64,000 nucleotides of DNA from an uncultured Tidjanibacter sp. (GTDB lineage Bacteria > Bacteroidota > Bacteroidia > Bacteroidales > Rikenellaceae): positions 1 to 64,000 of the forward strand of contig CANTVF010000006.1 in NCBI GenBank assembly GCA_947852905.1. Direction: 5' to 3'. The notes beneath the pieces were generated by a model that saw nothing but the letters and a program-made list of their open reading frames with translations, was not told the origin of the DNA and made no database searches. Made by a program: the position numbers and the translations under genes. Numbering within the stretch: position 1 is the stretch's first letter; each line of letters opens with the position of its first letter. This document shows positions 55,055 through 63,630 of this stretch, one piece after another.

Positions 55055-56803
55055 CTATTTGGCTTTACCGTCGGTGTTATTATTCGCCGCGTCGTAAATC
55101 ACCTTGCCGCGCTTAATAGTCTGGAGTACCTTGATATCCTTGATCTTACTCATGTCCACCTTTTCGGGATTGGCATCGAGAATGACGAAGTCGGCTATCT
55201 TGCCCGGAGTTATGGAGCCGCGGTCGTCCTGATAATACTGTTTCGCTCCGTTAATGGTGACCATCCTGATAGCCTCGATCGGCTCCACGCGATATTCCGG
55301 CCCCAGCACCACGCCGTCACGGGTAGTACGGTTAACGGCATTATGTATGCTGAAAAGCATATCGGGCGGCACTACGGGAGAGTCCTGATGAATCGTAACG
55401 TTTATGTCACGACCGAGAGCCGACTTCAACGGACTGATACTCTGCGACCTTTCGGGGCCGAGTATGGACGACAGATAATAGTCGCCCCAGTAATACGTAT
55501 GGTCGTTGAAGAACGAAACGTTTACACCCAGTTCCTCAGCCCTGTCGAGCTGTTCCTCGGTAATGGTCTGGGCGTGTATAAGCACCGGTCTGTACGCAGG
55601 CTCTATACCTGTCGCAGCCTTAGCACGCGCATACTGGTCGAGATACTGCTCGATAGCCGCCGAACCGTTGGTATGTCCCAATACCTGATAACCCTTTTCG
55701 AGGCAGGTCTTGAAAGATTCGTAAACCTCGTCGTCTGTCATCTGCGGAAATCCCCTGTAATCGGCAGGCTTATCCTCCGGGACGACATAATAAGGTTCAA
55801 GAAGCCATGCGGTCTTGGCCTGCGGCGAGCCGTCGAGAAATATTTTCACGCCCGCGACACGGAATCCGTCAACATACTTCTGCTCATCGCTCGGTCCCGG
55901 AACGCTGTTCACGTCGGTATAGCTGTTTATATCTATCGGCAGTTCGCCCCCTTCGGCCAGAATGTTATGCACGCTTTGAACTATGGTGCTTCCGGCGCCG
56001 TCCTGTGCAGTGGTTATTCCGTAGCTCGCGTACAGATCCATAGCACGACGCAATATATCCTCTTCCTTACCCACGTCGGTACGCTCGTTGTCCATAAGTA
56101 CGTTGGGATCGTAGTACAGACGGAAGAAAGCCCCTTCCTGCAACAGGCCGTCGGGCGCTCCGTCCGGATACATGCCGAGCCACTGCTTGTAACGTTCGGT
56201 CATAGGACTGCCCTTCGTATACTTCAATATTTCGAGTCCCTTGCTGTTGACAACGCCTATATGATTGCTGGTATGTATAAGACATATCGGCACGTCTGTG
56301 GATATGCTGTCGAGATCCTTGGCCGTCGGTCCTACGGCACCGGGGAATACGGTATTATCGTACCCGTTACCCACGAACCAGTCGCCCGGCTGATACGAAC
56401 CGTCGGCCGTAGCCTTGTCATACCACTTCTCGAATTGCTCGCGTCCGTACTCGACGAGAGACTCTATGGACGTGACACCCTGCGCCGGAGAAAAATCCGG
56501 GTATTTCGTAACGTGACTGATATGGCTGTGCGAATCCACGAAACCGGGCAACATGGTTTTGCCTTTCAGATCGATAAGACGAGTATCGTCCCGTTTACTC
56601 TTCATCAGTTCGCGCTTGCTGCCGACAGCCACTATCTCGCCGTCGCCGACGAGCACGGCCTCCGCGTGCGGAACATTATCGTCCACGGTAACTATGTCGC
56701 CGCCATAGTAAATGGCGGTCTCTTCGTACTGCGACAGATCGTAAGTCGCCTTAGGAGTACACCCGACGACCATCAAAGACAACACAATAAAAATTCTCTT
56801 CAT
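55055..56803 (-). CDS. YtcJ-like amidohydrolase lipoprotein
   Basis: 582 residues from MKRIFIVLSLMVVGC, which supplies a lipoprotein signal (an upstream start would add 17 residues before it). Amidohydrolase_3 fold: MLPGFVDSHSHISHVTKY (metal HxH), GVTSIESLVEYGREQFEKW, YGITTAQDGAGSTI, GYQVLGHTNGSAAIEQYLDQ (later His) and ILDANPEKVDMSKIKDIKVL at the C-terminus. Periplasmic or surface hydrolase of C-N bonds; substrate unknown. Monocistronic. Confidence 0.9.
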   Translation of the reverse strand: MKRIFIVLSLMVVGCTPKATYDLSQYEETAIYYGGDIVTVDDNVPHAEAVLVGDGEIVAVGSKRELMKSKRDDTRLIDLKGKTMLPGFVDSHSHISHVTKYPDFSPAQGVTSIESLVEYGREQFEKWYDKATADGSYQPGDWFVGNGYDNTVFPGAVGPTAKDLDSISTDVPICLIHTSNHIGVVNSKGLEILKYTKGSPMTERYKQWLGMYPDGAPDGLLQEGAFFRLYYDPNVLMDNERTDVGKEEDILRRAMDLYASYGITTAQDGAGSTIVQSVHNILAEGGELPIDINSYTDVNSVPGPSDEQKYVDGFRVAGVKIFLDGSPQAKTAWLLEPYYVVPEDKPADYRGFPQMTDDEVYESFKTCLEKGYQVLGHTNGSAAIEQYLDQYARAKAATGIEPAYRPVLIHAQTITEEQLDRAEELGVNVSFFNDHTYYWGDYYLSSILGPERSQSISPLKSALGRDINVTIHQDSPVVPPDMLFSIHNAVNRTTRDGVVLGPEYRVEPIEAIRMVTINGAKQYYQDDRGSITPGKIADFVILDANPEKVDMSKIKDIKVLQTIKRGKVIYDAANNNTDGKAK

Positions 56804-56957
56804 ACTCTTATATATTTCAGTTATACAAATCTTTCCCGACCGCATGTACGGCAAAACGGCGTGTACGGCCCCTTGCTACGTAACGGGCGATTGTAATTTC
56901 TTACAACAAAAACCATACAATTCCGGAAAATAAATTTTCAATTATTTGTACGCAGGT

Positions 56958-56989
56958 ATTGCACAAATAAAAATTCGCACTTATCTTTG
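56958..56989 (+). promoter_or_regulatory. Promoter of tRNA-Gln
   Basis: ATTG (56958-56961), 20 bp, TATCTTTG (56982-56989), 25 bp before the mature tRNA 5' end. Confidence 0.6.
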
Positions 56990-57014
56990 CTCCCGCTTTT
57001 CAAGGCAAACCCAT

Positions 57015-57085
57015 TGGGCTATGGTGTAATGGTAACATTACAGATTCTGGTCCTGTCGTTCCTGGTTCGAGTCCAGGTAGCCCAA
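57015..57085 (+). tRNA. tRNA-Gln (CUG anticodon)
   Basis: A 71-nt cloverleaf. Acceptor TGGGCTA pairs with TAGCCCA (57078-57084). The anticodon loop TTCTGGT gives CTG; the closing pair at the base of the loop is an A-C mismatch. The T arm is CCTGG TTCGAGT CCAGG. CCA is not encoded and the discriminator is A. A terminator follows immediately. Confidence 0.9.
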
Positions 57086-57087
57086 CG

Positions 57088-57120
57088 CAAAAAGTCGCAG
57101 TATTGTACTGCGACTTTTTT
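57088..57120 (+). terminator. Terminator after tRNA-Gln
   Basis: AAAAAGTCGCAGTA/TACTGCGACTTTTT, 14-bp stem with a TTG loop and trailing T run, directly after the tRNA. Confidence 0.92.
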
Positions 57121-57245
57121 GTTTTCATATCCTAACCATAAAAACAGATTATAAAAGCAGGCGTTTCGCAACGACAAAAAGGCGTACCGCCGAGTACGAA
57201 CGATACGCCTGCAATCCATTATCTACTGCGGCCAATGCCGTGCGA

Positions 57246-59446
57246 CTACCTCTTTTTACACTTAAGCCTCAAGCTGTTGCCGACCACGCTCACGCTACTG
57301 AGCGCCATAGCCGCACCCGCTATCATTGGATTCAACAAAAATCCGTTGACCGGATAAAGTATACCGGCGGCTATCGGTACGCTGATGATATTGTAAAAGA
57401 ATGCCCAGAACAGGTTCTGCCGCACGGTACGCATCGTCTGACGGGAAATGAGTATGGCATCCGGTATCCTGCGCAGGTCGGACGACACGATAGTCATCTT
57501 GGCGACGTCCATGGCTATATCGCTGCCGCGCCCCATGGCTATTCCCACATCCGCAACGGCCAATGCTGCGCTGTCGTTTATGCCGTCGCCCACCATGGCC
57601 ACCACATGCCCTTCACCGCGCAGACGCTCCACGAACTCGGCTTTGCCGGCCGGCAAAACACCCGCTTCGTAATGCTCGATACCGACCTCGGCGGCTATCG
57701 CCTTGGCAGTAGCTTCGTTATCGCCTGTCAGCAACCACACCCGTATGCCGCTGCCGTGCATCTGCGCAACGGCCTCGGCCGAACTATCCTTCACTCGGTC
57801 TGCTATGGCAAGCACTGCCAGTACGCCGCCGTCAGAAGCGAACCATACTACCGTTTTGGCGTCGGCTTCCCATGCGGCCGCCAGCTCTTTCAGTTCGACG
57901 GCAGGCTCCACGCCATGCCGTGCGAGAAGTTTCGCATTGCCGGCATAATATACGATACCGCCTACGCTACCCGTCACCCCGTATCCCGGCACGCTGGAAA
58001 AACCAGCGACATCTACACTCGCTCCGTCGCCGAAATATTCCGTTATCGCCGTGGCGAGCGGATGTTCCGAAGCCCTCTCCAGACCGACAAGTATACCCGC
58101 CACCGAATCGTCCCCGCACCACTTCACATCGGTCACCTCGGTGCGGCCTTCGGTTACGGTACCCGTCTTGTCGAGCACTACGGTGTCCACCTTGCGTGCC
58201 GTTTCGAGACTCTCGGCATCCTTTATCAGAATACCGTGTTCGGCGGCTTTGCCTATGCCGACCGTTATGGCTGTCGGCGTCGCCAGACCGAGCGCGCAAG
58301 GACAGGCTATTATAAGCACTGTCACGAGCGCCAGAATACCGTATGTCAACCCGTCGGCCGGATCGAGCGCCACCCATAGCACGAACGCCAGCAAAGCTAC
58401 TCCCATGATCGCAGGCACGAATACGGCGGCTATCTTGTCCACGAGCCTCTGCACGGGCGCCTTGCTGCCCTGCGCATCCTGCACCATACGGATTATCTGA
58501 GCGAGCATGGTGTCGTCGCCGACCTTGCGTGCCGTCATGCGGAATGCGCCTTTCTGGTTTATGGTACCGGCATACACCTCCGCACCGGCCTCTTTACGCA
58601 CGGCGGCGGCCTCGCCGGTGAGCATGCTCTCGTCCACATACGAAACGCCGTCGGCAACCGCCCCGTCCACCGCTATACGTTCGCCGGGATGAACGCGGAT
58701 ATCGTCGCCGACACGCACAAGCGCGATATTTACGGTACGTTCCGCACCCGACGGATCTATTATCGTCACCGTCTGCGGACGCAGTCCCATTAGTTTACGT
58801 ATAGCCGTCGTAGTATTACCCTTGGCACGTTCCTCCAGCAGGCGGCCGAGCAATATGAACGCAATGATGACGCTCGATGCCTCGAAATATACATGCGGCG
58901 TAACTCCGCGCGACAGCCATACCTGCGGCAGCAGCATGTTGAACAGACTGAACAGATACGCAATACCCGTACTCAGCGCCACGAGCGTATCCATAGTCAG
59001 AGACTTATGCCGCAACTGATTCCATGCATTAACGAAAAAGCCCCTGCCGCACCACACGAGAACGGGTGTAGCAAGGAGCCACATGATGATATCGGCATAG
59101 GGCATGTCCATGAAAAACATGCCTATTACGGCCACGGGCAGCGACAACGCGACAGCCCATACCGTACGCCGCCTAAGGTCTGTTACTTTTTTTTTTGAAT
59201 ATCTTCGAGTTCTGCGGCCGACGTCTGTTCGACGATCAGCCCGTAGCCGGCCTGTTTCACAGCTTCGGCAATAGCTTCCGGCGAAGTGATCGACGGATCG
59301 AACTCCACCGACAGTTCCGACGACGCGAAATTGACAGCCGCCTCTGCGACACCGGCCATGGCACGCACCGTATTCTCGACTCTCGTCGCACAAGCCGCGC
59401 AACCCAGCCCCGTTACCGGAAATATTTTTTTAACGTTCTTGGACAT
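57246..59446 (-). CDS. copA: Copper-exporting P-type ATPase, split by a -1 frameshift site
   Basis: Full product 733 residues if -1 frameshifting occurs at 59187-59196. The N-terminal HMA (MSKNVKKIF, GLGCAACATRVENTVRAM with the CxxC copper site) is in frame 0; the rest is in frame -1. The ATPase has LTGEAAAVRKEAG (actuator region), IIACPCALGLATPTAI (CPC, Cu+ type IB), VVLDKTGTVTEG (phosphorylated Asp) and VAMVGDGINDSAALAVADVG. The frame change lies in CAA AAA AAA AAG TAA, a perfect A AAA AAG slippery heptamer followed by a stop. It exports Cu+ across the inner membrane. The regulator gene is 290 bp upstream. Confidence 0.9.
59183..59446 (-). CDS. Stand-alone HMA copper-binding product of copA (zero-frame)
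   Basis: If no frameshift occurs, translation from 59446 stops at TAA (59185-59183), giving 87 residues: one heavy-metal-associated domain with GCAACATRVENTV and the fold continuation AVNFASSELSVEFDPSI, then a Lys-rich end QKKK. This is the size of a CopZ-type copper chaperone. In E. coli, copA frameshifting likewise yields a chaperone, there made by the shift and here by normal termination. Confidence 0.65.
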   Translation of the reverse strand: MSKNVKKIFPVTGLGCAACATRVENTVRAMAGVAEAAVNFASSELSVEFDPSITSPEAIAEAVKQAGYGLIVEQTSAAELEDIQKKK

Positions 59447-59739
59447 AACTTCTGAATGTTTTTTTTGTTTCGGATAATGCAAATATAGGGACAAACGCCT
59501 GCGCGGGCATTACATAATTTTAGGGAAATTTTACATGATTCGTACCACGGATCATACGGAAACAGTAGCCGCAAAATCCGAATCCGACGCCGGCGACAGG
59601 CGAAACAGTCCGCAAAACGCGACAGCGACGCCCGCAACGGCGAAAGATCGGCAACTAACAATAGGTAAAAAAAGATGCCCTAGAGAACGGAGTACGTAAC
59701 ATACACTCCTGACTCATCTTCGACAAGAACAGTCCTACA

Positions 59740-60303
59740 CTACACCTTATCCAACGGACGACGGGACATCCCCCCGCGACGAAACTCGCTCGGCGTAACT
59801 CCGGTAACACGCTTGAACTGGGCGCTGAGATGCGCCACGCTCGAATAATGGAGCATCTCGGCTATCTCGCCCAGAGACATCTCGCCGTACTCCAGCAGCT
59901 CCTTGACACGCTCTATTTTCTGCGCTATGAAATATTTTTCGACCGTCGTCCCCTCGGCCTCGGAAAACCGGGCGCTCAGATAGTTGTAATCCATGTGCAG
60001 CCGCGACGAAAGATAATCGGACAGATTGACTTTCATATCGCCGTCATCGCGGTGTACGAGCTCTATAACAGCCGTCTTAACCTGCTGCACGAGGCGATCG
60101 CGCGGGTCGTCGATCAACTCGAATCCGAGACTTTCCAGTTCCGTCGCCAGCCGAACACGCTCCTCCGCCGTAAGATCATCCGCCAGCACCGCTTCTCCGA
60201 GCGTCACCTCCATAGGCTCATGCCCCAAGCGTTCGAGCAACTGGCCGACCACCATACGGCAACGGTCGCAGACCATATTCTTTATGTATATCCTGAAAGC
60301 CAT
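59740..60303 (-). CDS. HMA-AraC fusion regulator beside copA
   Basis: 187 residues from MAFRIYIKNMVCDRCRMVVG; longer starts lie upstream of the promoter. Residues 1-~65 resemble an HMA/ferredoxin-like metal-binding fold with CDRC as CxxC. Residues ~90-187 are an AraC/XylS DNA-binding domain: LSARFSEAEGTTVEKYFIAQ, ERVKELLEYGEMSLGEIAEM, then HYSSVAHLSAQFKRVTGVTP. The same direction as copA and proximity suggest control of copA by copper sensed through the N-terminal cysteines. The -7 box sits six bases before the ATG. Confidence 0.85.
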   Translation of the reverse strand: MAFRIYIKNMVCDRCRMVVGQLLERLGHEPMEVTLGEAVLADDLTAEERVRLATELESLGFELIDDPRDRLVQQVKTAVIELVHRDDGDMKVNLSDYLSSRLHMDYNYLSARFSEAEGTTVEKYFIAQKIERVKELLEYGEMSLGEIAEMLHYSSVAHLSAQFKRVTGVTPSEFRRGGMSRRPLDKV

Positions 60304-60309
60304 GACAGA

Positions 60310-60317
60310 CAAATATA
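60310..60317 (-). promoter_or_regulatory. -7 element of the HMA-AraC gene, implying a leaderless mRNA
   Basis: TATATTTG on the minus strand (60317-60310), six bases before the ATG at 60303. No clear -33 TTTG lies at 19-21 bp. Confidence 0.45.
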
Positions 60318-60469
60318 CGAAATAAACCGGCGTTCCGTACTCCGGACATCGCCGTTCCCGTTTCGCCCGTCCGGCCGATAAAACTCCCGACAATGCCTAC
60401 GAAACGCCATTCCAGTACCGATAACTGCACACGACAAACGATTTTCATACAACTATTGCAGCATATACG

Positions 60470-60502
60470 GTTGGACTATTCGACCGGTAATGGTTATCTT
60501 TG
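60470..60502 (+). promoter_or_regulatory. Promoter of the MATE gene, implying a leaderless mRNA
   Basis: GTTG (60470-60473), 21 bp, TATCTTTG (60495-60502), with the ATG at 60509. Transcription would begin at or within a few bases of the start codon. Confidence 0.6.
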
Positions 60503-60508
60503 CATGTC

Positions 60509-61858
60509 ATGAAAAATACCGCAGCCGAACATACCGAATATTCGCACAAACACATCTGGAAGATCACCTATCCGGTACTGATAAGCCTTCTCATGGAACA
60601 CTTGATCGGAATGACCGATACGGCGTTCATGGGACGTGTCGGAGAGGTGGAACTCGGCGCTTCCGCCATAGCGGGCATATATTACATGGTACTATACATG
60701 CTCGGATTCGGATTCAGCATAGGTGCCGAAATACTCATCGGCAGGCGCAACGGAGAACGCCAATACCGCTCGATAGGCAACATCTTTTTCCAAGGACTCG
60801 TCATGCTCATGGGCGTGGCAGCGGTAGTGATAGCCTTCTCGCACGCCGCCTCTCCGACGATACTGCGTAAAATAATCTCGTCCGACGCCATATACGAAGC
60901 CACGCGGGCATATACCGACATCCGTATATGGGGACTGTTCTTTTCGCTCACGGCATGCATGTTCCGTGCGTTCTACATGGGTACCACCCGTACCGGGATA
61001 CTGACGCTCAACGGAATAGTCATGGTAGTCTGCAACATAGCGCTCAACTACATATTCGTATTCGGGAAACTCGGCCTTCCGGCCATGGGCATAGCGGGCG
61101 CGGCGCTCGGCTCCGTAATATCGGAAGCCGTATCGGTAGTCTTTTTCATAGTCTACACCCGGTTACGCACCGATTACCGTAAATACGGAATGTTCCGCGC
61201 GACACGACTCTCCGGATTGATCCAGAAACAGATACTCAATGTATCGGGCTGGACTACCGTGCAGTATTTCATCTCCTCAGGAACATGGTTGTTCTTCTTT
61301 CTGGCCATAGAACACCTCGGCGAAAGGCCGCTGGCAATATCGAACATAGTCCGTAACACGTCGTCATTCTTCTATATGTTCGTATCGGCCTTCGCCTCGA
61401 CAGGCACGGCGATAGTCAGCAACCTGATGGGCAAGGGTCGCGCAGACGAGGTGATGCCCGTATGCCGACGCATCAATACGATGTGCGCAGCTGCCATACT
61501 TCCGCTGTTTCTGCTGGCTACGGCATTCCCGCATATAATCATGCGCATCTTTACGGACGACGCGGCGATAATAGCGAGCGCCACCACGTCCATGCAGGTC
61601 ATGCTGTGGACCTACGTCATAAACGTTCCGGCCTACGTATTCTTTCTCGCCGTATCCGGAACGGGTAACACACGACGCGCACTGGCCATAGAGATCGCAG
61701 CCACAACGCTGTATGTCGCTTACATATGTCTTACCGCCGTCTATCTGAAAGCCGACATAGCCATTTGCTGGTTCAGCGATCTGGTCTACAGCAGCGTACT
61801 TCTGATAATGTCCTACATATACATACGCGGCGGCAGTTGGCGCGACCGCCGCATATAA
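60509..61858 (+). CDS. MATE-family efflux transporter
   Basis: 449 residues from MKNTAAEHTEYSHKHIWKIT, twelve membrane segments. Family signatures are SLLMEHLIGMTDTAFMGRVG near the N-terminus, GFGFSIGAEILIGRRNGERQ, and AFASTGTAIVSNLMGKGRAD at the start of the second half. Cation-coupled (Na+ or H+) export of drugs or metabolites in known members; the exact substrate is unknown. Single gene, divergent from the HMA-AraC gene by 206 bp. No terminator was recognised after it. Confidence 0.92.
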   Translation: MKNTAAEHTEYSHKHIWKITYPVLISLLMEHLIGMTDTAFMGRVGEVELGASAIAGIYYMVLYMLGFGFSIGAEILIGRRNGERQYRSIGNIFFQGLVMLMGVAAVVIAFSHAASPTILRKIISSDAIYEATRAYTDIRIWGLFFSLTACMFRAFYMGTTRTGILTLNGIVMVVCNIALNYIFVFGKLGLPAMGIAGAALGSVISEAVSVVFFIVYTRLRTDYRKYGMFRATRLSGLIQKQILNVSGWTTVQYFISSGTWLFFFLAIEHLGERPLAISNIVRNTSSFFYMFVSAFASTGTAIVSNLMGKGRADEVMPVCRRINTMCAAAILPLFLLATAFPHIIMRIFTDDAAIIASATTSMQVMLWTYVINVPAYVFFLAVSGTGNTRRALAIEIAATTLYVAYICLTAVYLKADIAICWFSDLVYSSVLLIMSYIYIRGGSWRDRRI

Positions 61859-62644
61859 ATCCGAATAAACGCACGTACATGGTTGCCTTCTGCAACCAAA
61901 ACCCGCAGGATCGACCCGAACGTATCGCTCTGCTCCGGCTCGACATCCGCACCGCCGCACAACGAAACGACTCCATCTTTGCGCATCGTCTCCAGCGGTC
62001 ATTGCGGATGCCGTCTCGCGACAACCGATAAAAACCGCTCGGCAACCGACACGTTCCCGCATTCCGATAAAAACCGCTCGGCGATTCCGGTGAAGTCCGG
62101 CATCGCTATTACCGTTCTAAGATACCGCTACGCTTTCCGGAATAACCGGAACGAGTGCGACGACACGGATAAGCTATATAGCCTCAACAATCTACAAGCA
62201 GGCGGGCAATATAAACATTATCGCAATTCTACATGCAACATCCGGTACGGATAAAACGGGATAAGGCGTACCGGAGCGGCTTTTCACATAGCCCATACCC
62301 ACGGTACACAATAACCGGCTGCCGATATTGCCGGTCTTCGCGGCATAGACAGAACGCATGCCGGCCGTCAATATGATTGTGTGTTAATTGTCTTTTGTGA
62401 CCATTAAGCCACCTGTATGCCGTGCTTATTTATTTTCGCACGGCTCGATACGGTGCCCAGCCTCCATGCCGAAGCCTATTGTTGCCGTCACGACGGTCTG
62501 CAAAACCCCGCATGTGACATATATATACCAACAAATAACGATTAATTCATCTGTGTCCAAGATCCGCCGCGACAGCAAGCACTCTCATAAGATAACTGTC
62601 AAGCCTGCACAGCAAATCAATATTTGCAACCACCGTATAAATTA
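61859..62644. other. Intergenic, no gene seen
   Basis: About 790 bp after the MATE gene. It holds a 19-bp direct repeat pair (62025-62082); otherwise only short random frames. Confidence 0.4.
62025..62082. repeat. Direct repeat pair, 19 bp
   Basis: CCGATAAAAACCGCTCGGC occurs identically at 62025-62043 and 62064-62082 (period 39 bp), with partly similar spacer. Each copy has complementary ends (CCGA...TCGG) and could form a small hairpin. Confidence 0.75.
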
Positions 62645-62672
62645 CCCCGGTCACGTATAACCGTAACCGGGG
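62645..62672 (-). terminator. Hairpin after slyD, probable terminator
   Basis: CCCCGGT/ACCGGGG, 7-bp GC-rich stem with 14-nt loop, about 100 bp after the slyD stop. Only a weak T stretch (TAATTTAT) follows on the minus strand. Confidence 0.5.
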
Positions 62673-62774
62673 CAAACATTTCGATTCGAGTGTTTCTCCA
62701 CACTCCGTATTTCGTTTTCCGGCCGTCCTCACACGCGAACGCGCGACATCGTCCGGCCGGAACAGTCCGTACTA

Positions 62775-63308
62775 TCAGCAGCACGATCCGCCCTCGCAGT
62801 CGCCGCAGCTGTCACCCGAACAACCGCACGAGCAGCCGCCATGAGCATGGGGGTAATCGGCCTCGGTCGCTTCACGTACCGTAACGATCTCTCCGCTGAA
62901 ATTAAGCGTCTTGTCGGCCATGGGGTGGTTGAAGTCCATCTTCACCTTGTCTCCGTTCACCTCGGCCACACGTCCTATGAGACGCATACCGTCGGCGGTC
63001 TGCATGGGTATCTGATTGCCTATCGTAAGCAGGCCCTCTTCCACTTCGCCGTTTATCACGAATGTCTCCCTCGGCAACTCCACGATCATGTCAGGATTGG
63101 AAACGCCGTATCCGTTTTCGGGCGTGAGCGTAAACTCGAACTTGTCGCCTACGCCGAGTCCGGCAATATTCTTCTCGAATTCGGGCAACAGATACCCCGC
63201 ACCGAACACGAATCCGAGCGGCTGTTCCACAGGAGCGGCATCTTCCACTTTACCGTCTACGGTCAAGGTATAGCTGAGCTCGACAAATTTTTTCTCTTCG
63301 ATCTTCAT
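62775..63308 (-). CDS. slyD: SlyD-type FKBP peptidyl-prolyl isomerase
   Basis: 177 residues. The FKBP part starts MKIEEKKFVELSYTLTVDGK and holds LGFVFGAGYLLPEFEKNIAG, with an inserted chaperone flap (PENGYGVSNPDMIVELPR to GRVAEVNGDKVKMDFNHP). The C-terminal tail is His/Cys-rich (HAHGGCSCGCSGDSCGD), as in SlyD proteins that bind Ni2+. Cytosolic folding helper, possibly linked to metalloprotein assembly. Single gene; a -7 box (TACCTTTG) lies about 185 bp upstream. Confidence 0.93.
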   Translation of the reverse strand: MKIEEKKFVELSYTLTVDGKVEDAAPVEQPLGFVFGAGYLLPEFEKNIAGLGVGDKFEFTLTPENGYGVSNPDMIVELPRETFVINGEVEEGLLTIGNQIPMQTADGMRLIGRVAEVNGDKVKMDFNHPMADKTLNFSGEIVTVREATEADYPHAHGGCSCGCSGDSCGDCEGGSCC

Positions 63309-63541
63309 TCCTTATTCTTTTGGTTTATAACGACACCTCGCCTTCAGCCACATCAGTCGCCCCGTCTCGAAACGCATCGGCATTTCCGATAGGGTAACAA
63401 CCGGCAGCGCTACGGCTCGGCATCGAATGTTAATTCAATATCAGTAATATAAAACGGTATAGCGACGTAGACTATTGTGCCGCATTACCGACACAAAGGT
63501 AATCCTTTTTCCCGCAATACCGCTGCTCCGCTTCGGCAACC

Positions 63542-63575
63542 AAAAGCCATTCCGCGAATCCTGTCGCGGAATGGC
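63542..63575 (-). terminator. Terminator of gcvP
   Basis: 12-bp stem GCCATTCCGCGA/TCGCGGAATGGC (63546-63557 with 63564-63575), then TTTTGG on the minus strand, 55 bp after the stop codon. Confidence 0.82.
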
Positions 63576-63630
63576 CTCGTACCTTAATTCTGCCGCCGAT
63601 CGCGGAATACACCGCGACCGAGTTTACCGG

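Noticed and set aside
59449-59494. Upstream start for the copA HMA domain (adds MSLYLHYPKQKKHSEV)
   Set aside because: It begins inside the -7 element region (TATATTTG near 59480-59487); the Met at 59446 fits HMA family starts.
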